64,000 nucleotides of DNA, taken from Kitasatospora sp. MAP12-44. GTDB lineage: Bacteria; Actinomycetota; Actinomycetes; Streptomycetales; Streptomycetaceae. A program made the position numbers and the translations under genes. The stretch covers positions 7,502,001 through 7,566,000 of the forward strand of contig NZ_JARZAE010000004.1 in NCBI RefSeq assembly GCF_029892095.1, written 5' to 3'. This document shows positions 25,070 through 32,702 of this stretch, one piece after another (within the stretch, counting starts at the first letter, position 1; every line of letters begins with the position of its first letter). The notes beneath the pieces are model-generated. The model had not been told where the DNA came from and made no database searches. It saw only the letters and a list, made by a program, of their open reading frames with translations.

Positions 25070-25956
25070 CGGCCGGCGGCGCTCTTGTGGTCATCGGTGA
25101 CGTCGTCACCGATGTCGTCGCCCTGCACGGCGCGGCGCTCACCCCGCACACCGACAACGCCGCCCGCACGACGGTACGGCCTGGCGGCTCGGCCGCCAAC
25201 ACGGCCGCGTGGGCCGCGCGTTCGGGAGCCGAGGTGCGCCTGCTGTCCCGGGTCGGCGCGGACTCCGCGGCCTGGCACCGGGCCGAACTGATCGCCACGG
25301 GCGTCCAGCCGCAGCTGGTGCTCGATCCGGAGCTGCCGACGGCCGTGGTGATCTCCCTGGTGGACGCCGCAGCCGAACGCACCTTCGTCACCGACAGCGG
25401 CGCGGCCGCCCGGCTCGGCCCCGAGGACTGGGACCCGGCGCTCCTGGAGGACGCCGGCCGCCTGCACCTCTCGGGCTACCTCCTCTTCGCGGAACCAGGC
25501 CGCCGCCTCGCCGCCCTCGCCCTCGCGGCCGCCCACGCCCGGGGCCTGCCGATCAGCGTCGACCCGGCCTCCACGGCTTTCCTCCAACGCCTGGGCCCCG
25601 CCGCCTTCCTGGCGGCCATCGCCGGAGCCGAGCTGCTCCTGCCGAACCTCGCCGAGGCCCGACTGCTGACCGGAACAGCCGACCCGGCCACGGCCGCCGA
25701 ACAACTGAGCGCCACCTACGGCGAGGCCGTGGTCAAGCTCGGCCCGCAAGGCGCCCTCGCCGCCCGCGACGGCGCGGTGGTGGCCCGGATCCCGGGCGTC
25801 CCCGCCTCGGCGGTCGACAGTACGGGCGCCGGCGACGCCTTCAGCGGCGCCTTCCTGGCGGCCCGCCTGGGCGGCGCCGACCTCACCGAAGCCACCACCG
25901 CCGGCTGCCGAGCAGGCGCAACAGCCGTCACCACGGTGGGCGGCCGCCCAGCGTAG
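25066..25956 (+). CDS. psuK: PfkB-family kinase, likely pseudouridine kinase
   Basis: This 296-residue PfkB/ribokinase-family enzyme has the N-terminal signature TVRPGGSAANTAAWAARSG near residue 42 and the ATP/catalytic signature DSTGAGDAFSGAF near 250, with the catalytic aspartate in GAGD. The GTG start overlaps psuG by 4 bp (GTGA), which strongly suggests a pseudouridine kinase feeding PsuG. The family call is certain; the substrate is inferred from the coupling. Confidence 0.82.
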   Translation: MTAGGALVVIGDVVTDVVALHGAALTPHTDNAARTTVRPGGSAANTAAWAARSGAEVRLLSRVGADSAAWHRAELIATGVQPQLVLDPELPTAVVISLVDAAAERTFVTDSGAAARLGPEDWDPALLEDAGRLHLSGYLLFAEPGRRLAALALAAAHARGLPISVDPASTAFLQRLGPAAFLAAIAGAELLLPNLAEARLLTGTADPATAAEQLSATYGEAVVKLGPQGALAARDGAVVARIPGVPASAVDSTGAGDAFSGAFLAARLGGADLTEATTAGCRAGATAVTTVGGRPA

Positions 25957-25988
25957 TTGTCGTAGTAGTACTCCAGGAGAGCGGACAC

Positions 25989-26933
25989 ATGACAGCGGAC
26001 GTCGACGCACGTGAGCAGCGAGGTCGCGAAGTGCTGGTCGTAGGCGCCTACTTCGCCGATCTGATCTTCCAGGAACTCGCGCGGCCCGTCCGGCCGGGCA
26101 CCGAGGTCTTCGCCGGGGCGCTCGACCTGCTGCCCGGTGGGGCCTTCACGCCGGCGATGGCCATGCATCGGCTCGGCCACGACGTGGTGTGGGCCACCGA
26201 CTTCGGCACCGACCTGTTCAGCTCGCTGGTCCTGTCCGCAGCCCGCGCGCAGGGCCTGGACGAGGCGGGCTTCCGCCACCACCCGGTCCCGCTGCGCAGT
26301 GTCACGGTGGCGCTGTCGTATCCCGGCGACCGGGCCATGGTCAGCTATCAGGACCCATGCGTGGCGTCGGCGCCGCCGCTCGCCGAGCTGCTGCGCGAGC
26401 ACCGCCCCGAGGTGCTGATGTTTCCTCAACTCCAGTACGGAGAAGCCGTGCAGGCTTCTCTGCTGGTTGCCCGTCGGCTCGGCACTCAGGTGTTCATGGA
26501 CTGCCAGGACATGCCGGCCACCCTCGACACCCCGACGGTGCGCGAGGTCCTCGCGGAGGTGGACGTCTTCGCCCCCAACGCCGACGAGGCTCTGCGACTG
26601 ACCGGCACCACCACGGTGGACGACGCTCTGGACGTCCTCGCCGGACTCGTGCGCACCGTGGTCGTCAAGCGCGGCGGGGAGGGGGCCAGCGCCGTGCAGG
26701 GCGGGAAGCGGTACGACGTCCCCGCAGTCCCGGTCGACGTCGTGGACACCACCGGGGCCGGTGACTGCTTCAACGCCGGCTTCGTGCACGCCCTCCTCGC
26801 GGGCAAGGAGCTTCCCGACTGCCTCGCCACCGCTGTCGCCTGCGGCGCGGCGGCCACCGCCGGCCCGGGCTCCAGTCACGCGCTCTACTCCGCTGAGCTG
26901 CGGCAGTGGCTGGCCCGCGTCCCTCGCCGCTGA
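25989..26933 (+). CDS. PfkB-family carbohydrate kinase
   Basis: This 314-residue PfkB-family kinase has LPGGAFTPAMAMHRLGHDV near residue 48 and the catalytic signature DTTGAGDCFNAGF near 255. It is clearly different in sequence from the PfkB protein just upstream, so it is not a recent duplicate. AGGAGA lies 8 nt before the ATG, 32 bp after the psuK-like gene, so the three genes may be one transcript. The substrate could be a sugar or nucleoside; it may help import or phosphorylate a related nucleoside. Confidence 0.82.
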   Translation: MTADVDAREQRGREVLVVGAYFADLIFQELARPVRPGTEVFAGALDLLPGGAFTPAMAMHRLGHDVVWATDFGTDLFSSLVLSAARAQGLDEAGFRHHPVPLRSVTVALSYPGDRAMVSYQDPCVASAPPLAELLREHRPEVLMFPQLQYGEAVQASLLVARRLGTQVFMDCQDMPATLDTPTVREVLAEVDVFAPNADEALRLTGTTTVDDALDVLAGLVRTVVVKRGGEGASAVQGGKRYDVPAVPVDVVDTTGAGDCFNAGFVHALLAGKELPDCLATAVACGAAATAGPGSSHALYSAELRQWLARVPRR

Positions 26934-27050
26934 CCGGCCGAGTAGCGCCCCTGTCGTTGCCCACAGTGGCGCTGACCATTCACTCGGTGATCGGTTCGTG
27001 TTAACGTCCGATGATCCTGACCTGAGATGCGCTCCGGCCCAGTCGCCGGG

Positions 27051-27074
27051 GCGTATCTCCACGTGGAGATACGC
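27051..27074. promoter_or_regulatory. Perfect 24-bp palindrome upstream of the HAD-GT20 gene
   Basis: GCGTATCTCCAC is followed directly by its exact reverse complement, with no loop, 64 bp before the ATG at 27138. A loop-free dyad of this length suggests a dimeric or tetrameric repressor site rather than a terminator. No regulator gene is adjacent. Confidence 0.65.
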
Positions 27075-27137
27075 GAGGGGGCGCGGGTGCGGCTTCAGCC
27101 CCGGGCTTCAGCCCCGCCTCGCCGAAGGGGGCAACGG

Positions 27138-29267
27138 ATGAGGATCCTGGTCACCGATCTGGACGGCACACTGCTGGGTGGCGACCGGGCCGACCGTCGC
27201 CGCCTGCACGCCGCGCTGGCCCGCCACCCGGAGGTGGCCGTGGTGTTCGCGACCGGCCGCGGGTTGCCCTCGGTACGCGAGGTGCTGCGGGATCCGCTGG
27301 TGCCGAGGCCGCGATGGATCATCGCGGACGTGGGGGCGAGCATCATCGACGGCGCGGACCTGACCCCGGCCGAAGCCCTGCAGCGCAGGCTGCGCAGGGG
27401 CTGGCCCGGAGCAGGGCGGGTCCGCGCCGCGTTAGGGCACCTCCCAGGCCTGGCATACCAGCACGGTGTGGCGCAGGACGGCCGCTGCTCGTTCCACCTG
27501 CGCCCCGAACGACTCACCGAGGAGCTCACCGACTCCGTGCGAGCCCTGGGCTGCACCTGGCTGTACTCCGCGGACCGCTACTTCGACGTCCTACCGCCGG
27601 GCGCGAGCAAGGGCGTTGCGCTGGCGGCGCTGGCCGCGGAGCAGCACTGGCCGATGTCGTCGATCCTGGTCGCCGGCGACTCGCTCAACGACCTGTCGCT
27701 GTTCGACCTCGCCGCACACGGCGCACACGGCGTGATCGTCGGCAACGCGGAGCCCGCCCTGCTCAAGGCTGTGCCCGAGCACGAGAGGGTCCACAGGCCC
27801 GACCAGCCGGGCGCCGCCGGCATCCTGTCGGCCCTGCAGAAGCTCGGCTGGGTGGAACGCGAGTACCCGCTCGTCGTCGGCTACCACCGGCCACCGGTGC
27901 ACTGGACCCCCGACGGCTGGCGGCCACCCGCCAGCCCCAACGGCATCCTGCCCACGCTGCGCAGCCTGTTCACCGCGAACCCGCAGGCCGTCTGGAGCAC
28001 CGCAGCAGTCCTTGAGCCTGACGCGCACCCGGCTCCCCTGGAACGGCACGACACCGGACTGCCGCTGTCCTTCGTGCAGTTGAGCCCCGCCGAGTGGGCC
28101 GGGTACTTCCATCGGGCCTGCAAGGAGACGCTCTGGCCGGTGCTGATGTCCCAGCCCCAGCAGCTGCGCTTCGACCCCGAGGCCTGGACCCGCTACCGCG
28201 AGGTGAACGCCCGCTTCGCCGAGCACATCAGCGCCCGCGCCGCACCGGGCGCCACCGTCTGGCTGCACGACTACAACCTGTGGCTCGTCCCCGGCCTGCT
28301 CCGCCCGGCCCGCCCCGACCTACGGGTCGGCCTGTTCCACCACACCCCCTTTCCGCCGCCGGACGTCTTCGCCGCGCTCCCCACCGCCCAGGAGATCCTG
28401 GCCTCGCTGGCCTGCCTGGACTGGGCCGGATTCCACACCGAGGCCTTCGCCGAGCACTTCCGCCGAGCCCTTGCCGACGTGCCCGGTCCGCCCCGGGTGG
28501 GCGTCCATCCGCTGGGCATCGACCGCGACGTCATCGCGGCGCTGGCCCGTGCCCGCCGGCCCCAGGACGGCCCGGCGGACGGGGCACTGGTGCTCTCCGT
28601 CGAGCGCCTGGACTACGCCAAGGCCCCCGTGCAGAAGGTCGAGGCCATCGCCGCGCTGCTCGCCCGCCGCCCGGAGCTGCGCGGACGGCTGCGGTTCCGC
28701 CTGGTGTGCCCACCTCCCGAGCCCGGCATCACCTCCTACGACGCGACCCGGCTGCTGCTGGAGCGCCGCATCAGCGAGGTGAACCGCGCCTGGGGCGGCG
28801 CCGGTTGGCGACCCATCGAGTACCTGCCCCGCAGTCTGCCGTTCACCGAGGTGATCGACCACTACCTGGCGGCCGACGTGTTCTGGGTGACCTCCCTGCA
28901 GGACGGGATGAACCTGACGGCCAAGGAGTTCGTCGCCGCCCAGCGCGCTGTCGACCGCTCGGGCGTGCTGGTGCTCTCCCGCCACACCGGTGCTGCCTCC
29001 CAGCTCGGCAGCGCGGCACTCCTCACCGATCCCCACTCACCCGCCGACCTCGTCGACACCCTGCACCAAGCCCTGACCCTCGGCCCCGAAGAACGCCGGA
29101 CCCGCCTGGAACGCCTCGCCGACCTCCTCGGACACCACCACCCCGCGGACTGGGCCGCTGACATCACCGCCGCCATCCGCGGCCACGCTGCCCCTCGGCG
29201 AAGCCCCCACGGCCCTGGCCGATCCCACTCGCGTGACACCAACGCGCTTGCTGCCAACCGTGGATGA
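27138..29267 (+). CDS. HAD phosphatase fused to GT20 (trehalose-/glucosylglycerol-phosphate synthase-like)
   Basis: This 709-residue fusion has an N-terminal HAD hydrolase of the sucrose-/mannosyl-phosphate phosphatase type (about 1-235), with DLDGTLLGGD and GDSLNDLSLF. A C-terminal GT-B glycosyltransferase of family GT20 covers about 245-700, with VWLHDYNLWLVPGLL, LFHHTPFPPPD, VERLDYAK and SLQDGMNLTAKEFVAAQ. It would make a glucosylated sugar- or glycerol-phosphate from a nucleotide sugar and dephosphorylate it, giving trehalose or glucosylglycerol as compatible solute. Phosphatase-first order is unusual; in OtsA/OtsB-type fusions the synthase comes first. A TTA codon lies at 27432-27434 (codon 99). 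The acceptor is not resolved. Confidence 0.82.
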   Translation: MRILVTDLDGTLLGGDRADRRRLHAALARHPEVAVVFATGRGLPSVREVLRDPLVPRPRWIIADVGASIIDGADLTPAEALQRRLRRGWPGAGRVRAALGHLPGLAYQHGVAQDGRCSFHLRPERLTEELTDSVRALGCTWLYSADRYFDVLPPGASKGVALAALAAEQHWPMSSILVAGDSLNDLSLFDLAAHGAHGVIVGNAEPALLKAVPEHERVHRPDQPGAAGILSALQKLGWVEREYPLVVGYHRPPVHWTPDGWRPPASPNGILPTLRSLFTANPQAVWSTAAVLEPDAHPAPLERHDTGLPLSFVQLSPAEWAGYFHRACKETLWPVLMSQPQQLRFDPEAWTRYREVNARFAEHISARAAPGATVWLHDYNLWLVPGLLRPARPDLRVGLFHHTPFPPPDVFAALPTAQEILASLACLDWAGFHTEAFAEHFRRALADVPGPPRVGVHPLGIDRDVIAALARARRPQDGPADGALVLSVERLDYAKAPVQKVEAIAALLARRPELRGRLRFRLVCPPPEPGITSYDATRLLLERRISEVNRAWGGAGWRPIEYLPRSLPFTEVIDHYLAADVFWVTSLQDGMNLTAKEFVAAQRAVDRSGVLVLSRHTGAASQLGSAALLTDPHSPADLVDTLHQALTLGPEERRTRLERLADLLGHHHPADWAADITAAIRGHAAPRRSPHGPGRSHSRDTNALAANRG

Positions 29268-29508
29268 CCACGGGCGACGCGGCCGCCCTGCTCGCGAATG
29301 CGAATCGTTGCTGAGACACGCCGTGCCCGGAAACGTCATACCCGAATCGACCCCGGCAGCAGAGCGCGCACCTCCGCCCGATCGCCGAACTGACAAGCGC
29401 CCCCCAGTCGCCGCCCTGTGCTACCCAGCGCTGATGGCCGAGCCGGTCCGTCAGCTCGATCCACGCCGTGAATCGGGACGTGAATCACGTCGTCTTTCCC
29501 TGGGACGC
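29268..29508. other. Short gap, nothing recognised
   Basis: The gap lies between the convergent ends of the HAD-GT20 and SnoaL-like genes. No hairpin of convincing length or reading frame with protein character was seen. Confidence 0.4.
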
Positions 29509-29877
29509 TCAGTACGGGGAGGGCTGGTTGAAGATGACGGTCAGGCTGGTGATCCTGCCGTCGCGGATGGCGAAGTAGCTGGTCATGACCAGCACCTCGG
29601 GCAGGTTGGTCTTGTCGTAGTCGCCGTCGTACTTGGCGCGCACGATGATGTCGCCGTGGTGGTCGATGACCTCGCGGACCTCCATGGTGACGTGGTCACC
29701 GACGAACTCCTTGTCGATGAACCTGCGGATCGAGTCGGTGCCCCAGATCTCGCGCCGGTTGTCGTTGACGTAGGCGTCGGGGGCGAAAGTCGCCACAATA
29801 CGTTCGGTGTCGAAGGCGTTGACCGCGGCGATGTGCTCGGCCACGACGGCGGGGAGGTCGGTTGTCACGCTGGACAT
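29509..29877 (-). CDS. SnoaL-like (NTF2-fold) protein
   Basis: This 122-residue protein is a single NTF2/SnoaL-like cone fold: VVAEHIAAVNAFDTERIVAT, FAPDAYVNDNRREIWG, IRRFIDKEFVGDHVTMEV and a closing YFAIRDGRITSLTVIFNQ. Such proteins serve as small isomerases, hydrolases or binding proteins for hydrophobic or ketone-type compounds. ATG at 29877 follows GAGAGGA. It is divergent from a MerR-type regulator that probably controls it. The substrate is unknown. Confidence 0.82.
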   Translation of the reverse strand: MSSVTTDLPAVVAEHIAAVNAFDTERIVATFAPDAYVNDNRREIWGTDSIRRFIDKEFVGDHVTMEVREVIDHHGDIIVRAKYDGDYDKTNLPEVLVMTSYFAIRDGRITSLTVIFNQPSPY

Positions 29878-29940
29878 GGCGGGGATCCTCTCTATCGGCT
29901 CCGGTCTGCCATGGCCCAGGCTCACCGCTCCCGCCATGGG

Positions 29941-29994
29941 AGGGTCAAGGCCGCGAGGTCGCGTTGACCCTCACATCACTGGAGGGTTGAGAAT
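29941..29994 (+). promoter_or_regulatory. MerR-type promoter with 19-bp spacer and overlapping dyads
   Basis: TTGACC (29964-29969) and GAGAAT (29989-29994) are separated by 19 bp, the long spacer typical of MerR-activated promoters. ACCCTC-N9-GAGGGT (29967-29987) lies within the spacer. A second dyad AGGGTCAA (29941-29948)/TTGACCCT (29964-29971) overlaps it. The -10 is only 6 nt from the ATG at 30001, so the transcript would be leaderless. Confidence 0.6.
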
Positions 29995-30000
29995 GAGGAG

Positions 30001-30825
30001 ATGAGCAACGCGCTGATGATCGGTGACTTCTCCAAGGCGACGCACCTGAGCATTCGAACGCTGCGGCATTACCATCAGATCGGCCTGCTGGAGCCGACCG
30101 ACGTCGACCCGGACACCGGCTACCGCCGTTACGCGACCGAGCAGATCCCGGCAGCTCAGGTGATCCGCCGGTTCCGGGCTCTGGACATGCCGCTGGACGA
30201 CATCCAGGCCGTGCTGTCCGCGCCCGACCTGCGGACCCGCGACCACCTCATCGCGGCCCACCTCGCCCGAATGGAGGCCGGCCTGGCCCGAACGCAGCAG
30301 GCCGTGGCGTCACTGCGCGACCTGCTCGAGCACGGGGCCGCACCGGCGGTGATCGGGCACCGCAGCGTGCCTGCGACGCCCGCCGCGGCGATCAGCGAGG
30401 ACATCGGCGTCACCGACGCCCTGCTGTGGTACCAGGGGGCGCTGGGAGAACTGCACGCCACGCTGGCCGCCCAGGGCGTCCGAGCGGAAGGTCCCGCGGG
30501 TGGAATATTCGCGGACGAGCTGTTCGCGGACGAGCACGGTCGGGCGACCGTCTTCCTTCCATGCCACGGGCGGGTCCGGCCCATGGGTCGCGTCACGCCG
30601 ACGACCGTGCCCGCCGCCGAGCTGGCCACCATCGTCCACTGCGGTCCGCACGACGAGATCGACCGCGCGTACGGGACCCTCGCCGCCCACGTCGCCGAGC
30701 ACGAAGTGGCTGTCGACGGGCCACTGCGCGAGTACTACCTGGTCGGCCCTGGCGACACCGTCGACGAGGGAGCCTGGCGGACCGAGATCGGCTGGCCTGT
30801 CTTCGCCACCGGGACCACCGCCTAG
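30001..30825 (+). CDS. MerR-family regulator with GyrI-like effector domain
   Basis: This 274-residue regulator has an N-terminal MerR winged HTH (IGDFSKATHLSIRTLRHYHQ, then DTGYRRYATEQI), a dimerisation coiled coil (about 70-115) and a C-terminal GyrI-like small-molecule binding domain (about 120-270), as in BmrR/BltR multidrug sensors. It probably senses a hydrophobic compound and regulates itself and the divergent SnoaL-like gene. ATG at 30001 may be a leaderless start; ATG at 30016 is the alternative. Confidence 0.88.
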   Translation: MSNALMIGDFSKATHLSIRTLRHYHQIGLLEPTDVDPDTGYRRYATEQIPAAQVIRRFRALDMPLDDIQAVLSAPDLRTRDHLIAAHLARMEAGLARTQQAVASLRDLLEHGAAPAVIGHRSVPATPAAAISEDIGVTDALLWYQGALGELHATLAAQGVRAEGPAGGIFADELFADEHGRATVFLPCHGRVRPMGRVTPTTVPAAELATIVHCGPHDEIDRAYGTLAAHVAEHEVAVDGPLREYYLVGPGDTVDEGAWRTEIGWPVFATGTTA

Positions 30826-30947
30826 CAGCGCGAATATCATTAATCGTTCCGTGGTGACTTTTCCCAGTGGGCCCGAATGTGAATTCTGCGGAGTATCCTG
30901 GAGTGTGCCGGAAGAACTGGCCGGCAGGACTACTGCGAGGAGTAAAT

Positions 30948-30989
30948 ATGCAGATCAGTAAGGTGGGAGTGCTCTTCTGCGACTCGTGA
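30948..30989 (+). CDS. Possible 13-residue peptide MQISKVGVLFCDS
   Basis: A GAGGAG ribosome site lies 5 nt before the ATG, stronger than for many full genes here, and the frame stops after 13 codons. It contains one cysteine near the end. It could be a leader peptide whose translation controls the terminator at 31098-31132, a very small secreted signal, or chance. A longer in-frame version from GTG at 30867 (40 residues) is less likely because it lacks a ribosome site. Confidence 0.3.
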   Translation: MQISKVGVLFCDS

Positions 30990-31097
30990 TCGCGAAATTC
31001 TTGCCCGGCCCTTCAGCGGGAAGAAAGTAAATTCGCTACGGGGTCAGGGGTCGCAGGTCCGCACCCTGGCGTTCCGATCGGCGCTTACGCTGGTCGT

Positions 31098-31132
31098 AGG
31101 CCGTTCCCGCAGAGATGCGGGGGCGGCCTTTT
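31098..31132 (+). terminator. Terminator-like hairpin with T-run
   Basis: AGGCCG and CCCGC in the left arm pair with GCGGG and CGGCCT around an AGAGAT loop, followed by TTTTGTT. It would end transcripts from the MerR gene or the 13-codon ORF before the lipase gene. Confidence 0.7.
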
Positions 31133-31327
31133 GTTGTGCGTCAGCGACCCGCCGCTTGCTGTGGAGCGCCGACCGCATCAGCCCCGGGATGTAAACCTGT
31201 GGGCGGATGCCGCGCGAGTGATCGTTCTGTGGGCTGATGTTGGACGGAGGGATACGTGACAGCGTTGCCCTGTGCCCACGGACTGGCCGTAGCGGCACGA
31301 TTGACGATCCGTCATAAAGGAGGGGCC

Positions 31328-32605
31328 GTGACCACCATGCCGTTCACCGGTCGGAAGGCCATGACGCGCCGCCACATGCTGGGAGCCGCGCTGGCCGCCG
31401 GGGCTGCCGTGCCGCTTGCCACCGTCGCCGGCCCCGCGTGGGCGGACCCGGGCGCCCCGGCCGCTCCGGGCTCGCCCGCCCCCGCGCCCACCCCCACCCC
31501 CGCGCCCACCCCCGCCCCCATCCCCGCGCGGCTTACGCTGCCCGTGCCCACCGGGCCGTACCCGGTGGGCACGGTCCAGCTGCACCTCGTCGACCGGTCG
31601 CGCCCGGACGACATCGCGGGCCCCGGGCACTTCCGCGAGCTGATGGCCACCGTCTGGTACCCCGCCCGGGACGTCGAGCGGTACCCGGTGGCACCCTGGA
31701 TGCCGGCCGGCGCGCTGACGGCGTTCCTCGCCGACGTGGGGTTCAGCGCCCTGGCCGACCTGGCGCCGTTCACCTCCGGCCACGTGGGTGCCCCGGTGCT
31801 GCGGTCGGGCCGGCGGCTGCCCGTCCTGGTGTATGCGCACGGCGCGCACAGCCACCAGGGCGACCACACGACCATGGTCCAAGAGCTTGCCAGCCACGGA
31901 TACGCGGTCGTGACGGTGGCTCACACCTACGACACCTACGCGGAGTTCCCCGACGGCCGGATTGCCGTTCCGAGTGGCGATCCGAAGGCCCCCACCGCAC
32001 CGAGGGACTTCGCCGCAGACCTCCGCTTCCTCCTCGACTGCGTCGAGCAGCTCGCCGCCGGGTGCAATCCGGACGTCGATCGGCGGGAGCTGCCGGCCGG
32101 GCTGCTCGGCGGCCTCGACCCCCACCGCATGGGCGCGTTCGGCTGGTCGAAGGGCGGGTCCGCCGCCGCCTGCGCGACGCTTGAGGACGAGCGCATCCGG
32201 GCCGGACTGAGCCTGGACGGCCCGATGGAGATGAATCCGCCGCTCTCCGGGGAGCTAGATCGGCCGTTCATGATGATGACCGCTGTGTTCACCCGGGCCC
32301 AGGATCCGGCCGCCGCCCAGTTCTGGTCGTTCCTGCGGGGCTGGCGGCTGAACATCCAGGCCCAGGGTGCCGTCCACGTGTCGTACGGCGACAACGAGGC
32401 GCTGTTCCCACAGGTGGCGAAGCTGCTCGGGTGGAGCGGGCAGCAGCTCCAGGGCACGATCGGCACCCTCGATCCCGACGAGGGGGTGAAGATCCAGCAG
32501 GCATACCCGCTCGCGTTCTTCGACGAGCACCTGCGCGGCCACCGTCGGGGGCACCTGCTCGACGGGCCTTCCCCGGCCTTCCCGGCGGTGACGTTCCTCC
32601 CGTGA
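31328..32605 (+). CDS. Tat-type secreted lipase/esterase (copy A)
   Basis: This 425-residue alpha/beta hydrolase resembles platelet-activating-factor acetylhydrolase/chlorophyllase-like enzymes. A twin-arginine signal (MTRRHMLGAALAAGAAV) is followed by a Pro/Ala/Thr linker (APTPTPAPTPAP), then LPVLVYAHGAHSHQGDHTTM (oxyanion region) and the nucleophile elbow GAFGWSKGGSAAA with Ser in GWSKG. It is probably secreted and cleaves esters of lipids or polyesters. GTG at 31328 has AAAGGAGGGG just upstream; an in-frame ATG follows 9 bp later. It has a 99%-like twin at 57024-58301, differing at a handful of residues (T/A, I/A, F/L, Q/R). Confidence 0.85.
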   Translation: MTTMPFTGRKAMTRRHMLGAALAAGAAVPLATVAGPAWADPGAPAAPGSPAPAPTPTPAPTPAPIPARLTLPVPTGPYPVGTVQLHLVDRSRPDDIAGPGHFRELMATVWYPARDVERYPVAPWMPAGALTAFLADVGFSALADLAPFTSGHVGAPVLRSGRRLPVLVYAHGAHSHQGDHTTMVQELASHGYAVVTVAHTYDTYAEFPDGRIAVPSGDPKAPTAPRDFAADLRFLLDCVEQLAAGCNPDVDRRELPAGLLGGLDPHRMGAFGWSKGGSAAACATLEDERIRAGLSLDGPMEMNPPLSGELDRPFMMMTAVFTRAQDPAAAQFWSFLRGWRLNIQAQGAVHVSYGDNEALFPQVAKLLGWSGQQLQGTIGTLDPDEGVKIQQAYPLAFFDEHLRGHRRGHLLDGPSPAFPAVTFLP

Positions 32606-32650
32606 GTGCCCGTGAGTGCCCGTGAGTACCCGTAAGTACCCGTGAGTACC
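32601..32650. repeat. Five tandem decamers at the lipase stop codon
   Basis: CGTGAGTGCC (twice), CGTGAGTACC, CGTAAGTACC and CGTGAGTACC run without gaps from the last codons of the lipase gene. Copy B has only one unit at 58297-58306. The extra 40 bp looks like strand-slippage expansion after the duplication, or contraction in copy B. Confidence 0.85.
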
Positions 32651-32702
32651 CGGGACCGCGGCGGTCCGTGCGGCGGTGGCGGGCCCCGCGGTTGACGTCA
32701 TA

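Larger units (their letters stand above)
30826..31269. other. Intergenic region with short ORF and hairpins
   Basis: The region between the MerR regulator and duplication copy A has locally lower GC. It holds a 13-codon ORF with a strong ribosome site (30948-30989), an imperfect hairpin near 30995-31030, and a terminator-like hairpin at 31098-31132. A direct repeat CTGTGGGCgGATG/CTGTGGGCTGATG lies near 31200-31245. No longer gene was recognised. Confidence 0.45.

Noticed and set aside
24101..25956. psuG/psuK as part of a C-nucleoside antibiotic cluster with the N-monooxygenase operon at 1-4620
   Set aside because: Twenty kb of unrelated genes lie between, and the coupled kinase indicates ordinary pseudouridine breakdown.
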